Both the position numbers and the translations under genes were made by a program. The notes beneath the pieces are model-generated. The model searched no databases and had not been told where the DNA came from. It saw only the letters and a list, made by a program, of their open reading frames with translations. This document shows, one piece after another, positions 45,245 to 55,341 of a stretch of DNA of 64,000 bases (positions are counted from its first letter, which is position 1; each line of letters begins with the position of its first letter). Source of the DNA: Shewanella livingstonensis (GTDB taxonomy: Bacteria > Pseudomonadota > Gammaproteobacteria > Enterobacterales > Shewanellaceae); the NCBI RefSeq assembly GCF_003855395.1, contig NZ_CP034015.1:3606001-3670000 (forward strand), given 5' to 3'.

Positions 45245-46255
45245 ATGCCAAAACGTACAATAACCGTGATCCCAGGTGATGGGATTGGCCCAAGCATTAT
45301 CGATTCAGCATTAAAAATCCTCGACAAAGCAGGATGTAACTTTGAATATGAATTTGCAGATGCAGGGTTAACGGCGTTAGAAAAGCACGGTGAATTAGTA
45401 CCCCAACGTACTTTAGACCTTATCGAAAAAAATCGTATTACCCTTAAAGGGCCGTTAACCACTCCAGTAGGTGAAGGCTTTACTTCTATCAATGTGAGCT
45501 TACGTAAAAAATTTGCGCTGTATGCCAACGTTCGCCCGGTGATTTCATTTAAGGGAACCCAAGCGCGTTACGAGAACATTGATATTATTACCGTGCGTGA
45601 AAACACTGAAGGTATGTACTCAGGTTTAGGTCAAAAAATCTCTGACGATGGTCAAACTGCAGAAGCGACCAGTATTATTACTCGTCAAGGCGCAGAGCAA
45701 ATCACCACGTTCGCATTTGAGCTTGCACGTAAAGAAAATCGTAAAAAAGTGACTATCGTTCATAAAGCTAACATCATGAAATCAACTTCAGGTTTATTCT
45801 TGAAAGTGGCACGTGAAGTAAGCTTACGTTACCCAGACATTACCACCGAAGAAATGATTGTTGATGCCACGTGCATGAAACTGGTTATGAATCCTGAAAA
45901 CTTTGATGTTATCGTGACGACTAACCTATTTGGTGACATTCTATCTGACTTATGTGCAGGTCTTGTGGGCGGTTTAGGCATGGCACCAGGTGCTAACATT
46001 GGTCGTGATGCTGCTATTTTTGAAGCCGTACATGGCAGTGCACCTGATATTGCAGGTAAAAACTTAGCTAACCCAACCTCGGTTATTTTAGCGTCGATTC
46101 AAATGCTGGAATACCTAGGCATGTCTGATAAAGCTGAGATGATCCGTAGCGCAGTATCGGCGGTTATTGAAGAAGGCGACCGTACTACCCGCGATTTAGG
46201 CGGCACTCACGGCACAACTGACTTTACTCAAGCAGTATTAGATCGTTTAGGATAG
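45245..46255 (+). CDS. NAD-type isocitrate dehydrogenase
   Basis: A 336-residue member of the isocitrate/isopropylmalate dehydrogenase family, converting isocitrate to 2-oxoglutarate in the TCA cycle. The compact length and ENTEGMYSGLGQ, VHKANIMKSTSGLF, VTTNLFGDILSDLCAGLVGGLGMAPGANIG and FEAVHGSAPDIAGKNLANPTSVILA put it with NAD-dependent homoisocitrate/isocitrate enzymes, not the ~416-aa NADP enzyme of E. coli. Shewanella is known to carry this form. The ATG at 45245 has GGAAGGA 6 nt upstream; the frame can be opened at a GTG five codons earlier. Confidence 0.88.
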   Translation: MPKRTITVIPGDGIGPSIIDSALKILDKAGCNFEYEFADAGLTALEKHGELVPQRTLDLIEKNRITLKGPLTTPVGEGFTSINVSLRKKFALYANVRPVISFKGTQARYENIDIITVRENTEGMYSGLGQKISDDGQTAEATSIITRQGAEQITTFAFELARKENRKKVTIVHKANIMKSTSGLFLKVAREVSLRYPDITTEEMIVDATCMKLVMNPENFDVIVTTNLFGDILSDLCAGLVGGLGMAPGANIGRDAAIFEAVHGSAPDIAGKNLANPTSVILASIQMLEYLGMSDKAEMIRSAVSAVIEEGDRTTRDLGGTHGTTDFTQAVLDRLG

Positions 46256-46343
46256 TGCTGATATAAGCATATTCTTAATCGTTTAAGATAAAGTAAGTGG
46301 CTTAATGTTGGTAATAACCAATCAATACAATAAGCCATTGACT

Positions 46344-46382
46344 AAAAAGCCCCTTATACAGCAGTGTATAAGGGGCTTTTTG
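46344..46382 (+). terminator. Bidirectional terminator between icd and rlmM
   Basis: AAAAAGCCCCTTATACA-GCAG-TGTATAAGGGGCTTTTT: a perfect 17-bp stem with A/T tracts on both sides, serving the two converging genes. Confidence 0.95.
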
Positions 46383-46401
46383 TTAGCAGTACTATTGTAT
46401 T

Positions 46402-47490
46402 TTATGCGTAGCTCACGCCCTTTTCAGGGAAAATCCATAAATGCACAGTCACTTCATCACGATCATGATAAAGGTGTTTACACTGCATTTTAAAATCAAT
46501 TTCATTTTCAGTTAAAATGGCTCCAATGGTTTCTAAGATTACGCTGACTTCTTTGTAACGGCTCTTCATGGGCAATTTAAGATTAAAAATAGCTTCTTTA
46601 AACCAGCCATTAATAGCCCATGCTTCCATCAGCTCAGCTACACGAGCAGGCTTTTCAACCATGTCACACACCAACCAATAAATATTCTTACGTGGCGGCT
46701 CAAAACGGAAACCATCGGCACGAAAATGCTTCACTTGGCCAGTTTCCATTAATTTAGGATCCATAGGACCGTTATCAACGGCAGCAACCATCATCCCACG
46801 GCGCACTAACTGATAAGTCCAACCGCCCGGACAAGCGCCTAAGTCAACCGCATTTAGGCCACTACGACAACGTGTTTCTTGCTCTTCTTTGGTTAAAAAA
46901 GCCCCAAATGCTTCATCCAGTTTAAGGCTTGAGCGACTAGGCGCATCTGCAGCCATTCTTAATCGAGGGATACCCATAAAATGAGGCGAGCTATTATGGT
47001 TTAACGAATAACCAGTGTACGCTTTACCAGGTCCAATAAAGCACACATGAATAATAGGACGACGATCATTTTCAGCATTGAGCAATGCACCGCTCTTTTT
47101 TAGCCCTTGGCGTAACGGCACGGTCAATTTACGACAAAACGCTGATAATTCTTTTGCTTCATTGGTGTCAGGTGTTTCAACGCGCAGCTCACCACACTTT
47201 GACAGTTCGGCAAGTGAAGCAACAATAGGCCCTACGCGATCTTGTTCTGGTAAATCAATCAGTAACTCACCAGCAGCAAACATTTGCCGCGCAAAAACTA
47301 ATGAACTCAGTGCTAATTCCTTGGCTAACGTATCGGCACCATTATCATCAAAACATTGATAGATAACATAAGCATCGTTGAGATTCGTTTTAACAAAACC
47401 ACCGACATTTAACTCACCGGCACGTTGTTGAATTTCTGCCGCACAGTCTTTTTCATAGCCTGAGCGACAAAATAGGAATAGGTTTTTCAT
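46402..47490 (-). CDS. rlmM: 23S rRNA 2'-O-ribose C2498 methyltransferase RlmM
   Basis: Methylates the 2'-OH of C2498 in 23S rRNA. The N-terminus MKNLFLFCRSGYEKDCAAEIQQRA is a THUMP-like RNA-binding domain. The Rossmann methyltransferase domain has AVDLGACPGGWTYQLVRRGM (SAM motif) and VCDMVEKP, with KLPMK-type catalytic lysine in FNLKLPMKSRYKEV. The ATG at 47490 agrees with the E. coli start (MNKVVLLCRPGFEK); an extension 21 codons upstream is spurious. Its neighbours ygdD and gcvA are also neighbours in E. coli. Confidence 0.95.
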   Translation of the reverse strand: MKNLFLFCRSGYEKDCAAEIQQRAGELNVGGFVKTNLNDAYVIYQCFDDNGADTLAKELALSSLVFARQMFAAGELLIDLPEQDRVGPIVASLAELSKCGELRVETPDTNEAKELSAFCRKLTVPLRQGLKKSGALLNAENDRRPIIHVCFIGPGKAYTGYSLNHNSSPHFMGIPRLRMAADAPSRSSLKLDEAFGAFLTKEEQETRCRSGLNAVDLGACPGGWTYQLVRRGMMVAAVDNGPMDPKLMETGQVKHFRADGFRFEPPRKNIYWLVCDMVEKPARVAELMEAWAINGWFKEAIFNLKLPMKSRYKEVSVILETIGAILTENEIDFKMQCKHLYHDRDEVTVHLWIFPEKGVSYA

Positions 47491-47586
47491 TTGGAGCCTT
47501 AGCGTAAGGATATTCGCATCATAGCGAGACAATAATTTGGCTATTATACCCAAAAATGCTCAAGGTGGGAGAATTTAGCCAAGCCA

Positions 47587-47967
47587 TTATTCTGGTAATT
47601 TTGCATGCCAAATTGCTGCGCCAAATAACAACCAGCCGATTAAGAAGCATAAGCCACCCATTGGGGTGATTGGGCCAATCCATTTAGCGCCAGTAAAGGC
47701 ATAAAGATATAACGAACCAGAAAATAATATGATCCCAGCGATAAAGCTATAAGCTGCCCAATTAATCAATTTTGACGGGATCCAATGTGCAGAAAATGCT
47801 AACGCAATCAATCCAAAGGTATGATAAAACTGGTAATCAACTCCTAGCTTAAAAATGCTCACCAATTCTGGTGGCGCGATAGTTTTAAGCCCATGTGCTG
47901 CAAAAGCACCCAGCGCGACGGCTAAAAAACCACTTAGTGTGGCAAATAATAACAAACCTTTTTTCAT
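47587..47967 (-). CDS. ygdD: DUF423 inner-membrane protein (YgdD)
   Basis: A 126-residue protein with four predicted membrane helices (LLLFATLSGFLAVALGAFAAHGL, FYHTFGLIALAFSAHW, NWAAYSFIAGIILFSGSLYLYAF, PMGGLCFLIGWLLFGAAIW). The AFAAHGLK and FxSGSLYxYxxTGxKWxGPITPxGG-like patterns are typical of DUF423. Function is unknown. AAGG lies 10 nt upstream of the ATG. It precedes rlmM by about 100 bp. Confidence 0.9.
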   Translation of the reverse strand: MKKGLLLFATLSGFLAVALGAFAAHGLKTIAPPELVSIFKLGVDYQFYHTFGLIALAFSAHWIPSKLINWAAYSFIAGIILFSGSLYLYAFTGAKWIGPITPMGGLCFLIGWLLFGAAIWHAKLPE

Positions 47968-48149
47968 CTTAATTAACCTTGTGCAGTAAAGACAGTCGAT
48001 ACACCATAATATTGATGCCAGCTCATTATCGTGACTTAAACCATTATCATTGATATTAAGTTAGTGCTAATTTTTGATATTCGTGCAGATATGCATCTTG
48101 ATATGGCATTCACCAGTGCAAAATAGACGTAAACCATGTCACTAAAGCG

Positions 48150-48833
48150 CTAACCTACTCGGGCAATAAACTGACTAATATTCTCGATGGCATGATCAAG
48201 ATTGCCCTCAAGGGTATAACCAGAAGATTTTCGCGGTTGCAAACTATGGTCACCATCACCAATCCAACATACTTCGACCTGTTCACCTAAAGTCCATGTC
48301 GATACTTGCTGAAGATCACCAAACTTATCCCGTTCACCTTGAACAATGAGCATTGGATGACAATTGTGCTGAATAGGCGCAAGTCGCGGTTCGCCCCCTT
48401 TTAGAGGAATAAACGGATAACCCAAACACACTATTGCAGCAATTTTACTCATTACATCGTCAAGGTTGGGCTGTTGAAGCTGATGATCAGTACTGGTCAA
48501 TATCGCCGACATACGGCCACCCATAGACTTGCCCATGAGGATTATTCGCTGACAATTGATCAACCCAAGTGTTATTTTTTGTTGAATATCCATCAACACC
48601 TGCTCATAGTGCGCCAGCAATTTAGGTGCTCGATCAGGCGGACGACGTTTACCATCTTGCATATTGGCCTGCATATACAAGAAGTTAAATCGGTATACTT
48701 GGTAACCTTGAGCGATTAACTTATCAGTCATCGAAGTCATATATTGATGATGCATATTCGCGCCAGCACCATGGGCAAAAACAATTAACGTGTCGCTTTT
48801 AGGACCTTGCAAAAGAAAATCATCAGCTAACAT
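48150..48833 (-). CDS. Alpha/beta-hydrolase family protein
   Basis: A ~228-residue hydrolase. DTLIVFAHGAGANMHHQYMTSMTDKL carries the oxyanion region HGAG. The nucleophile elbow is LMGKSMGGRMSAIL, and IVQGERDKFG and GDGDHSL supply acid and histidine. It resembles the KANL3/Tex30-type small hydrolases (COG3571); substrate is unknown. The frame opens at 48920, inside gcvA, but the ATG at 48833 (MLADDFLLQGP) lies 8 bp after the gcvA stop and fits the domain boundary, so it is preferred with moderate certainty. Confidence 0.8.
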   Translation of the reverse strand: MLADDFLLQGPKSDTLIVFAHGAGANMHHQYMTSMTDKLIAQGYQVYRFNFLYMQANMQDGKRRPPDRAPKLLAHYEQVLMDIQQKITLGLINCQRIILMGKSMGGRMSAILTSTDHQLQQPNLDDVMSKIAAIVCLGYPFIPLKGGEPRLAPIQHNCHPMLIVQGERDKFGDLQQVSTWTLGEQVEVCWIGDGDHSLQPRKSSGYTLEGNLDHAIENISQFIARVG

Positions 48834-48840
48834 TGGCGTA

Positions 48841-49752
48841 TTATCCGGTAAGTAACTCACTACGCGACTCCTCTGCAAACATGTCGACCATCCACTCTCT
48901 AAAAGCTGAAATTTTGCCAATTTCAGAATGGTTCTGTTGGCACACTAAGTAGTATGCATCCTTACTCACTAACACCTCAGAAAACGGACACACTAAGCGC
49001 CCTGCTTTAATATCAGGCCTAGCAAGTACGCTATAACCCAATGCGACACCTTGTCCATGAGCCGCTGCTTGTAACACTAATGAAGAATGGCTAAATATCG
49101 GTCCTTGATTAACATTGATGTCGGTAACGCCACATTGCCTAAACCATGCCTGCCAATCTTGGCGATTAGAATCATGTAACAGGGTATGAAACTTTAGGTC
49201 ACTCGGGAGCGTTAATGGTTTAGGACCATTGAGTAATAATGGTGAACATACCGGAATAAGCACTTCATTACGCAGTTTATCAGCGCGTAGGCCTGGCCAA
49301 TTACCCTGACCATAATAAATAGCAACATCGACATCATCGGTTAACGAACTGGCATCACTGTCTACGGCTTTAATCCGCACATCAATATCAGGATTTTTTT
49401 CACTAAACTTAGCTAAACGCGGCACGAGCCATTGAATGGCAAAACTAGGAGACATGCTGACCGTTAACGACCCTACCGCACTTCGGGCAAGCAAACGATT
49501 AGTCGCCTCAGCTAACTCAATAAAAATGTCTTTTATATCCAGAAAATAGCTTTGACCTTCTTCTGTTAACAATAATGATCTATTTTTACGTCTAAATAGC
49601 TTTAGCCCTAAAAAATCTTCTAATGCTTTAATCTGATGACTCACCGCAGCCTGAGTGACAAACAACTCTTCTGCAGCGCGGGTAAAGCTCAAATGTCTTG
49701 CTGCTGCTTCAAATGCTTTAACTGCATTCAAAGGCGGTAATCGTCTAGACAT
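48841..49752 (-). CDS. gcvA: LysR-type regulator GcvA
   Basis: Regulator of the glycine cleavage operon. The winged helix-turn-helix MSRRLPPLNAVKAFEAAARHLSFTRAAEELFVTQAAVSHQIKALEDFLGLKLFRRKNRSLLLTEEGQ is almost that of E. coli GcvA. The effector domain also follows it (VPRLAKFSEKNPDIDVRI, DDVDVAIYYGQGNWPGLR, QGPIFSHSSLVLQAAAHGQGVALG). The ATG at 49752 is the conserved start; an extension to a TTG at 49776 is unlikely. The hydrolase gene follows directly, then ygdD and rlmM. Confidence 0.94.
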   Translation of the reverse strand: MSRRLPPLNAVKAFEAAARHLSFTRAAEELFVTQAAVSHQIKALEDFLGLKLFRRKNRSLLLTEEGQSYFLDIKDIFIELAEATNRLLARSAVGSLTVSMSPSFAIQWLVPRLAKFSEKNPDIDVRIKAVDSDASSLTDDVDVAIYYGQGNWPGLRADKLRNEVLIPVCSPLLLNGPKPLTLPSDLKFHTLLHDSNRQDWQAWFRQCGVTDINVNQGPIFSHSSLVLQAAAHGQGVALGYSVLARPDIKAGRLVCPFSEVLVSKDAYYLVCQQNHSEIGKISAFREWMVDMFAEESRSELLTG

Positions 49753-49929
49753 AGTGATCAATCTCTCGTTTTTCAATTAGTTTTTCTAATGATTATGGGT
49801 ATTTTGTCGTTTGTAAAGAACACAGTATTTGGTTAAATTAGCATCATTGAAAATACAGTTGGACAATCTCTACGACGTAAATGGGATAGTCCGGCAAATG
49901 TGAGTAATTAGCCTGGAGGCTTACCTCTT

Positions 49930-50145
49930 ATGTTTAACCTAAACACACTGTTTGCAGTGGCTATTACATCCGTAATCGGATTATCAACAGCACAAGCAAC
50001 TGAGCGAGAACCTATCGATTTGGCCGATTTACATGCTGAATTATCACAAAGTATTACAGCCATGCAAATCGATATTAACAACGATGTTAACAGCATTTTA
50101 GTTGCAGACAATGAACAACCACAAAAAACTTCAGAAGTGGCTTAA
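49930..50145 (+). CDS. Small exported protein, 71 aa, unknown function
   Basis: A short protein with a clear signal peptide (FNLNTLFAVAITSVIGLSTAQA, cleavage before TERE), giving a ~48-residue acidic, helix-prone mature part (EPIDLADLHAELSQSITAMQIDINNDVNSILVADNEQ). GGAGG lies 11 nt before the ATG, inside a small GCCTGGAGGC palindrome. A perfect terminator follows. The signals argue for a real gene; no family is recognised. Confidence 0.7.
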   Translation: MFNLNTLFAVAITSVIGLSTAQATEREPIDLADLHAELSQSITAMQIDINNDVNSILVADNEQPQKTSEVA

Positions 50146-50187
50146 GCAAACTAATAGTATTGCGATTTAGCACGTTACATAGACATT

Positions 50188-50216
50188 AAAAAACCGCATT
50201 AAATGCGGTTTTTTAT
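50188..50216 (+). terminator. Terminator after the small exported protein gene
   Basis: AAAAAACCGCATT-AAATGCGGTTTTTT, a near-perfect palindrome, probably usable from both sides (thiI converges). Confidence 0.92.
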
Positions 50217-50355
50217 TGTCTTTTTTATTGTCTATAATCCGTCTAACTTATTCTGCGCTACCTTTTAAGCTCATCATCACAACACAATGATGTAGACAAC
50301 TAGCACCAAAAAAATGTAAACCACAACATCGCAAATACAATGTCGAGTGAGTAGC

Positions 50356-51810
50356 TTAAGGACGGTACACTTTAACGTTAGTATAGCCTTGCTCTACAAG
50401 ATATAAAGCTTGCAGCTTACTCATCACACCACGGTCACAATACAATAAATACGTTTTAGACTTATCTAAATCAGCAAACTGGGTAGCTAATTTAAAGAAA
50501 GGAATCGCCTTAACCATCACATTATCAATCGACAGTGGGCTTCGCTCTTCTTCTTCAGGAGCACGAACATCAATGATGATTTCACCAGAAGCGACATCTT
50601 TAACCGTTTCAGTCTCAGTCACTTGTTGGTTCATTTCGGCTGCAATATCACGAATATCCATCACCACGGCAGACTCAATGACCCGGTCGATTAAATCCTC
50701 AGAAAATTTAAGCTCTTGTGCTTCAACTTTTGATAATATCGCTTTAACCGTCGGTTTTTGTGAAATAACACCACAATACTCAGGAATAGACTTAGCAAAA
50801 TCTTCAGTACCAATAATACGACTCTGATTAATAATGTCTTGTTTATCCATTGCGATAAGCGGGCGTAAAATCAATAAATCAGTACAACGATCAATAACAT
50901 TCAAATTAGTCAGTGTTTGGCTAGAGACTTGGCCTAAGCTTTCTCCGGTAACTAATGCTTGAATACCGAACTTGTCAGCTATACGAGTTGCGGCTCGCAT
51001 CATTACACGCTTAAGTACCACGCCCATTAGACCGTTATCTATACGTTCAAGGATCTCTTCAACTACAGGTTCAAAGGGGACTGAAATAAAGCGTACTTTG
51101 TGCGACTCACCATACTTTTGCCATAAATGATAAGCCACTTGCTTCACGCCAATTTCGTGCTGAGCACCACCTAAATTAAAGAAACAATAATGGGTACGAG
51201 CGCCTTTCTTAATAAACTGAAAACTCGACACCCCAGAATCAAAGCCACCCGATATAAGCGACAATACATCTTCTTGTGTCGCCATAGGGAAACCACCTAA
51301 ACCTTGAATACGGCGCTCTACCATATAAAGCTTATCTTGATTGATTTCAAGATTAACGGTTACGTCAGGGTCTTTAAGCTTTACCCCTAGCGCCTCAGTA
51401 TGTTGATTTAATCCACCGCCCACATAGCGTTCAACTTCAATTGAATTAAAATCATGATTACCAGAACGTTTTACCCGTACACAGAACGTTTTACCGGCAA
51501 TTTCATCACGGTACTTTGGTAAAACCTGCTGATAAATATGATCAATCGAATCAAAACTGTACTCACTCACTTGAACAACGTGAGCAATACCTGGGATACA
51601 AGCGAGTCTTTCTGCGAAGGTATCACACAACTCCGGCTTATCCGTCGGTACCTTTACTAAAATACGATCGTATAAACGTAGAACTTTAACACCGTCATCC
51701 ACGTTCTTAAGTACATTACGAATATTGGTTTCGAGCATTTTAGTAAAGCGCACTCTTACCGACTTGCTCTTCATCATGATTTCAGGGTACAGCTTTACAA
51801 TAAACTTCAT
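50356..51810 (-). CDS. thiI: tRNA 4-thiouridine synthetase ThiI (with rhodanese domain)
   Basis: Transfers sulfur to U8 of tRNAs and, in gammaproteobacteria, to ThiS for thiamine synthesis. The 484 residues comprise an NFLD/THUMP region ([26 protein letters not shown] and [28 protein letters not shown]), the ATP pyrophosphatase domain with [16 protein letters not shown], and a C-terminal rhodanese domain whose persulfide cysteine is Cys458 ([17 protein letters not shown]). The start at 51810 matches the E. coli protein; the longer frame opening at 51948 adds an unrelated N-terminus. Confidence 0.96.
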   Translation of the reverse strand: MKFIVKLYPEIMMKSKSVRVRFTKMLETNIRNVLKNVDDGVKVLRLYDRILVKVPTDKPELCDTFAERLACIPGIAHVVQVSEYSFDSIDHIYQQVLPKYRDEIAGKTFCVRVKRSGNHDFNSIEVERYVGGGLNQHTEALGVKLKDPDVTVNLEINQDKLYMVERRIQGLGGFPMATQEDVLSLISGGFDSGVSSFQFIKKGARTHYCFFNLGGAQHEIGVKQVAYHLWQKYGESHKVRFISVPFEPVVEEILERIDNGLMGVVLKRVMMRAATRIADKFGIQALVTGESLGQVSSQTLTNLNVIDRCTDLLILRPLIAMDKQDIINQSRIIGTEDFAKSIPEYCGVISQKPTVKAILSKVEAQELKFSEDLIDRVIESAVVMDIRDIAAEMNQQVTETETVKDVASGEIIIDVRAPEEEERSPLSIDNVMVKAIPFFKLATQFADLDKSKTYLLYCDRGVMSKLQALYLVEQGYTNVKVYRP

Positions 51811-52061
51811 CAGGGTTCCACAGGTATCACCACCAAATAGCACTACACTCGGTTTTGCTAAATAGAAACGACAGTAATACCTTGATAATAAATTAAAAAA
51901 CAGCACAGCTCTATTTGCTAGATGTGTATACAATCCAGTTAATAGCATAACGTATGCAATAGTTCGCCGATTATACCAAATGATGCCTATTAACCAAACA
52001 CATTCACTTTTTTATCTGTTATTTGTTCGTAAAAGCGCTGTAAGGCACATTTATAAAACAA

Positions 52062-52098
52062 AAAAACGCAATCTCTGTAACTTACAGAAATTGCGCTT
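52062..52098 (-). terminator. Terminator after pomB
   Basis: GCAATTTCTGTAA/TTACAGAGATTGC on the minus strand with one mismatch, then TTTTTTTG. Confidence 0.88.
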
Positions 52099-52114
52099 AT
52101 CTTTTAATGGCAAA

Positions 52115-53041
52115 CTATTGAGTTACAATTATTTCATTAGACTCTTTAGCCTTACCTTGCTCGATAGAGATTTCAACACGACGATTCCGCGCCCTATTCT
52201 CATTTGAATCATTGGCAACTAATGGCCTATTAGAGGCCTCACCAACCACTTTCATTCTTGATTCATCAAAACCAGCCACTCTTCTTAATTCATGGGCGAC
52301 CGAAACAGCACGCTGACTTGATAATTCCCAGTTTGAACTGTAAAGCTCATTACTAATATCTGCACCATCAGTGTGGCCTGACACCGTAATAATGCCAGGA
52401 ACATCTTTTAATAACTCACCAATTGAACGTATGATAGGTTTAAACCTAGGTTGTAAAAAACCAGAACCAGAAGCAAACGAACCCTTCTCACGAATACGAA
52501 TAATAATTTGCTGGCCCAATGACTCAATTTCAATAGCACCGTCAACGATTTCTTCATTGAGCTTTTCAGCCATTTTTTTAACTTGGTCGTTAATATTTTC
52601 CTGTGAAGATGCGGCATCCTTTTTAACGGCTTCCGCTTCTTGCTGCGCTGTGGCAGCGGCATTACCACCACGTTGTTCACCACTTTGCTTCTGGGTGCCA
52701 CCAGCACTGTCTTCTTCACCAGCCTGATATTCAATGGTCGGTTGAGTCATTTCATTAGTCTGTTGATTAATGATTTCAATTGGGGTGGGATCCGGTCGAC
52801 CAGGGCGAAATTCAAGCGCAATAACAGATGTTCCCTTAGGGATATCTTTCACTTCAACTTTGTTTTGTACCCCAAATGCATACTTCATTGAGCCGGCAAT
52901 TTGTTTAAACTTCATCACGTCCATTTCAGAGAACGCTAACAACAACACAAAGAAACACATTAGCAACGACATTAAGTCTGCAAATGTGGCCAGCCACATA
53001 GGAGCGCCAGCGGGTGGACAATCACACTTGGCCTTAGCCAT
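52115..53041 (-). CDS. pomB: Flagellar stator subunit PomB/MotB
   Basis: Forms with PomA the ion-driven stator of the flagellar motor. Over 308 residues: a short cytoplasmic N-terminus, one membrane helix MWLATFADLMSLLMCFFVLLLAF with ion-binding Asp22, a Glu/Gln/Ala-rich linker, and the OmpA-type peptidoglycan-binding domain (ITVSGHTDGADISNELYSSNWELSSQRAVSVAHEL, NRARNRRVEI). The short N-terminus with paired cysteines (KCDCPP) is the sodium-type pattern seen in PomB. It starts 3 bp after the pomA stop. Confidence 0.93.
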   Translation of the reverse strand: MAKAKCDCPPAGAPMWLATFADLMSLLMCFFVLLLAFSEMDVMKFKQIAGSMKYAFGVQNKVEVKDIPKGTSVIALEFRPGRPDPTPIEIINQQTNEMTQPTIEYQAGEEDSAGGTQKQSGEQRGGNAAATAQQEAEAVKKDAASSQENINDQVKKMAEKLNEEIVDGAIEIESLGQQIIIRIREKGSFASGSGFLQPRFKPIIRSIGELLKDVPGIITVSGHTDGADISNELYSSNWELSSQRAVSVAHELRRVAGFDESRMKVVGEASNRPLVANDSNENRARNRRVEISIEQGKAKESNEIIVTQ

Positions 53042-53044
53042 GAG

Positions 53045-53812
53045 TTACTCTCCGTCCGTTGTATCAATTTTTCGCAGACTTTCAGCCAAATAATTCTTCA
53101 AAAAGCCTTCAATAACTCGCGGGTTCTGCCCATCTTGGATGGCTAAAACCGCATCCATAATTAAATTACGATTCAGTAACTCTTCATTCATTCGTAATGA
53201 TAGTTTATCCGCCATCGGGATGGCGATCATGTTGGCAATCACCGCGCCATAGAGAGTCGTTAACAATGCCACTGCCATTGAGGGACCAATGGATTTGGGA
53301 TCATCCATGTTAGATAGCATCGCCACTAAACCAACCAAAGTACCAATCATGCCCATTGCAGGGGCCACATCACCCATGGCTTTAAAAATACCTACCCCTG
53401 TTTTGTGACGTTCTTCAGTTAATGCAATGTCTTTTTCTAATGCGTTACGCACGACATCACCATCATGACCATCAACCAACATATCAACCGCTTTTTGCAT
53501 AAAGGTGTTGGTAATAACCGCTTCTTCCAAGGCTAAGAAACCGCCTTTACGGGCAGCATCAGCCATGGTGACAGCTTGTTCGATTAAATCTTCAGGTTTA
53601 TCTAATTTAAACATGAAGGCTTTCATACCAATCTTTATCGAACCTAAAAATTGTTTTAGGTTAAACTTCATCATCACCACAAATAAAGAACCGGCTACAA
53701 CAATCAAAATTGACGGTACATCGATGAATAATCCGATGCCACCACTGGTCACCATCGCACCAATAATAAATGCAAAAGCACCGATAATACCTATCAGGGT
53801 AGCTAAATCCAC
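53045..53812 (-). CDS. pomA: Flagellar stator subunit PomA/MotA
   Basis: A 255-residue four-helix stator protein, with MDLATLIGIIGAFAFIIGAMVTSGGIGLFIDVPSILIVVAGSLFVV at the N-terminus and the conserved stretch FKAMGDVAPAMGMIGTLVGLVAMLSNMDDPKSIGPSMAVALLTTLYGAVIAN. These are Vibrio PomA-type features, so sodium coupling is likely. The start is GTG with AGAGGTT directly upstream. First gene of the pomAB operon. Confidence 0.94.
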   Translation of the reverse strand: MDLATLIGIIGAFAFIIGAMVTSGGIGLFIDVPSILIVVAGSLFVVMMKFNLKQFLGSIKIGMKAFMFKLDKPEDLIEQAVTMADAARKGGFLALEEAVITNTFMQKAVDMLVDGHDGDVVRNALEKDIALTEERHKTGVGIFKAMGDVAPAMGMIGTLVGLVAMLSNMDDPKSIGPSMAVALLTTLYGAVIANMIAIPMADKLSLRMNEELLNRNLIMDAVLAIQDGQNPRVIEGFLKNYLAESLRKIDTTDGE

Positions 53813-54162
53813 AACCTCTCCTCAATCGCAGTCATTGCGCTGCCTATTTATGCTGCTTTATCGTGCTATTAGCGCACGTTCTTTAATCCGAACAACTCAA
53901 CTACATGTTGTGTAAACTATATTGCCCATGGTTTTATATTACAGCAACCATTTCAATACTATGTTTCAATACTATTTTACGCTATCAATGCTAAATCATG
54001 ACTTATTATCGGACAAACTCGGCTCAAGTTTAGCGTTTTTTACACATTCTAAACAAAATTCAATAACAAAGCGTGTTGTTGAGCAAATAACCAGCGACTG
54101 TATTTGACCGATACGCTGGGCTGATATACCTTGTCACACGCTGAATGAAAGGAATATTAATC
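53813..54162. other. Divergent intergenic region (pomA / xseB)
   Basis: This ~350-bp AT-rich region has no recognisable site. A short plus-strand frame (53922-54107) has no ribosome-binding site and no protein-like features. Confidence 0.4.
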
Positions 54163-54399
54163 GTGGCTAAAAAACCAGAAAACCTCAGTTTTGAACAATC
54201 ATTAACTGAACTTGAAACCATTGTTGCTCATTTGGAGCAAGGTGAAGTATCGCTGGATGATGCGCTGAAACAATTTGAGCGTGGTATTAAACTAGTCCGC
54301 CAAAGCCAAGCCAAGCTTGAACAAGCACAGCAAAAAGTGTCTATTTTATTAAATGAAGATGATGCTGAATTAACCTCGTTCACCGTTGAAAGTGAATAA
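54163..54399 (+). CDS. xseB: Exodeoxyribonuclease VII small subunit
   Basis: The ~78-residue small subunit of exonuclease VII, which degrades single-stranded DNA with XseA. AKKPENLSFEQSLTELETIVAHLEQGEVSLDDALKQFERGIKLVRQSQAKLEQAQQKVSILL is the family coiled-coil pattern. The GTG at 54163 is preferred: AAAGGA lies 9 nt upstream, and the next residues equal the conserved start M(A/P)KK. The ATG at 54145 would include that ribosome-binding site in the coding region. First gene of xseB-ispA-dxs, as in many gammaproteobacteria. Confidence 0.95.
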   Translation: MAKKPENLSFEQSLTELETIVAHLEQGEVSLDDALKQFERGIKLVRQSQAKLEQAQQKVSILLNEDDAELTSFTVESE

Positions 54400-54437
54400 T
54401 CGTCAAATAGTGTGTATTAAATAATAGGTCTTGATAC

Positions 54438-55319
54438 GTGTTAGCTGAAGCGATAACAACATACCAAAAGCGCGTTAATGCTATTCTTAACGAGCATTTA
54501 ACCCAACTTGATGATGCTGCCCCAGATTTAAAAGCAGCGATGCTGCATGGTGCATTATTAGGTGGCAAACGCATTAGGCCTTTTTTGGTCTACAGTGTAG
54601 GTGATATGCTTGGTGTCAATATCAATGCACTTGATAAAGCTGCCGCAGCCATTGAATGCATCCATGCTTACTCGTTAATACACGATGATTTACCCGCTAT
54701 GGACAACGATGCACTTAGACGTGGTAAGCCTACTGTTCATATAGCATTTAATGAAGCAACAGCCATACTTGCTGGGGACGCACTCCAAACGTTGGCATTT
54801 GAAATAATCACAGCTCCCTGTCAGGACTTACATCCAAAGCAACAATTAGCTATGGTTAGAATATTAGCAAAAGCGTCTGGGTACCAAGGCATGTGCGGTG
54901 GCCAAGCAATTGATCTCAGTGCTACCGATCACAGTATTGATATAGACAGATTAACCGAATTACATAATAAAAAAACCGGCGCGTTAATCAGTTGCGCAGT
55001 CGAGCTAGCGTTAATTGCTGCAGATGTACCCGATGATCACTATCAACTGATGATGAAATATGCCCATACACTCGGATTAGCTTTTCAAGTACAAGATGAT
55101 ATTTTAGACATCATCGCAAGCACCGAAGAGTTGGGGAAACCCCAAGGCAGTGACCAACAATCGAATAAAAGCACTTTCCCTAAACTATTGGGTCTAGATG
55201 GTGCTAAAGCCTGTGCAGAACAACTAATACAAGACGCACTATCAGCGCTGACTAAATTACCATACAATAGCCAGTTAATTGCAGACTTCGCCCACTACAT
55301 TATTGAGCGAAGATTATAA
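54438..55319 (+). CDS. ispA: Farnesyl diphosphate synthase (geranyltranstransferase)
   Basis: Joins isopentenyl diphosphate with DMAPP and then GPP to make farnesyl diphosphate for quinones and undecaprenyl lipids. Of 293 residues, the first aspartate-rich motif is HDDLPAMD (Asp83, Asp84, Asp89) and the second is [10 protein letters not shown], with [11 protein letters not shown] upstream and [11 protein letters not shown] downstream. The start is GTG at 54438 with AGG about 10 nt upstream. Followed by dxs after 22 bp. Confidence 0.96.
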   Translation: MLAEAITTYQKRVNAILNEHLTQLDDAAPDLKAAMLHGALLGGKRIRPFLVYSVGDMLGVNINALDKAAAAIECIHAYSLIHDDLPAMDNDALRRGKPTVHIAFNEATAILAGDALQTLAFEIITAPCQDLHPKQQLAMVRILAKASGYQGMCGGQAIDLSATDHSIDIDRLTELHNKKTGALISCAVELALIAADVPDDHYQLMMKYAHTLGLAFQVQDDILDIIASTEELGKPQGSDQQSNKSTFPKLLGLDGAKACAEQLIQDALSALTKLPYNSQLIADFAHYIIERRL

Positions 55320-55341
55320 TAAAGAGTCAGACAATCTCGCT

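Noticed and set aside
53922..54107. 61-codon plus-strand frame between pomA and xseB
   Set aside because: No ribosome-binding site, no recognisable domain, and AT-rich composition typical of promoter DNA.
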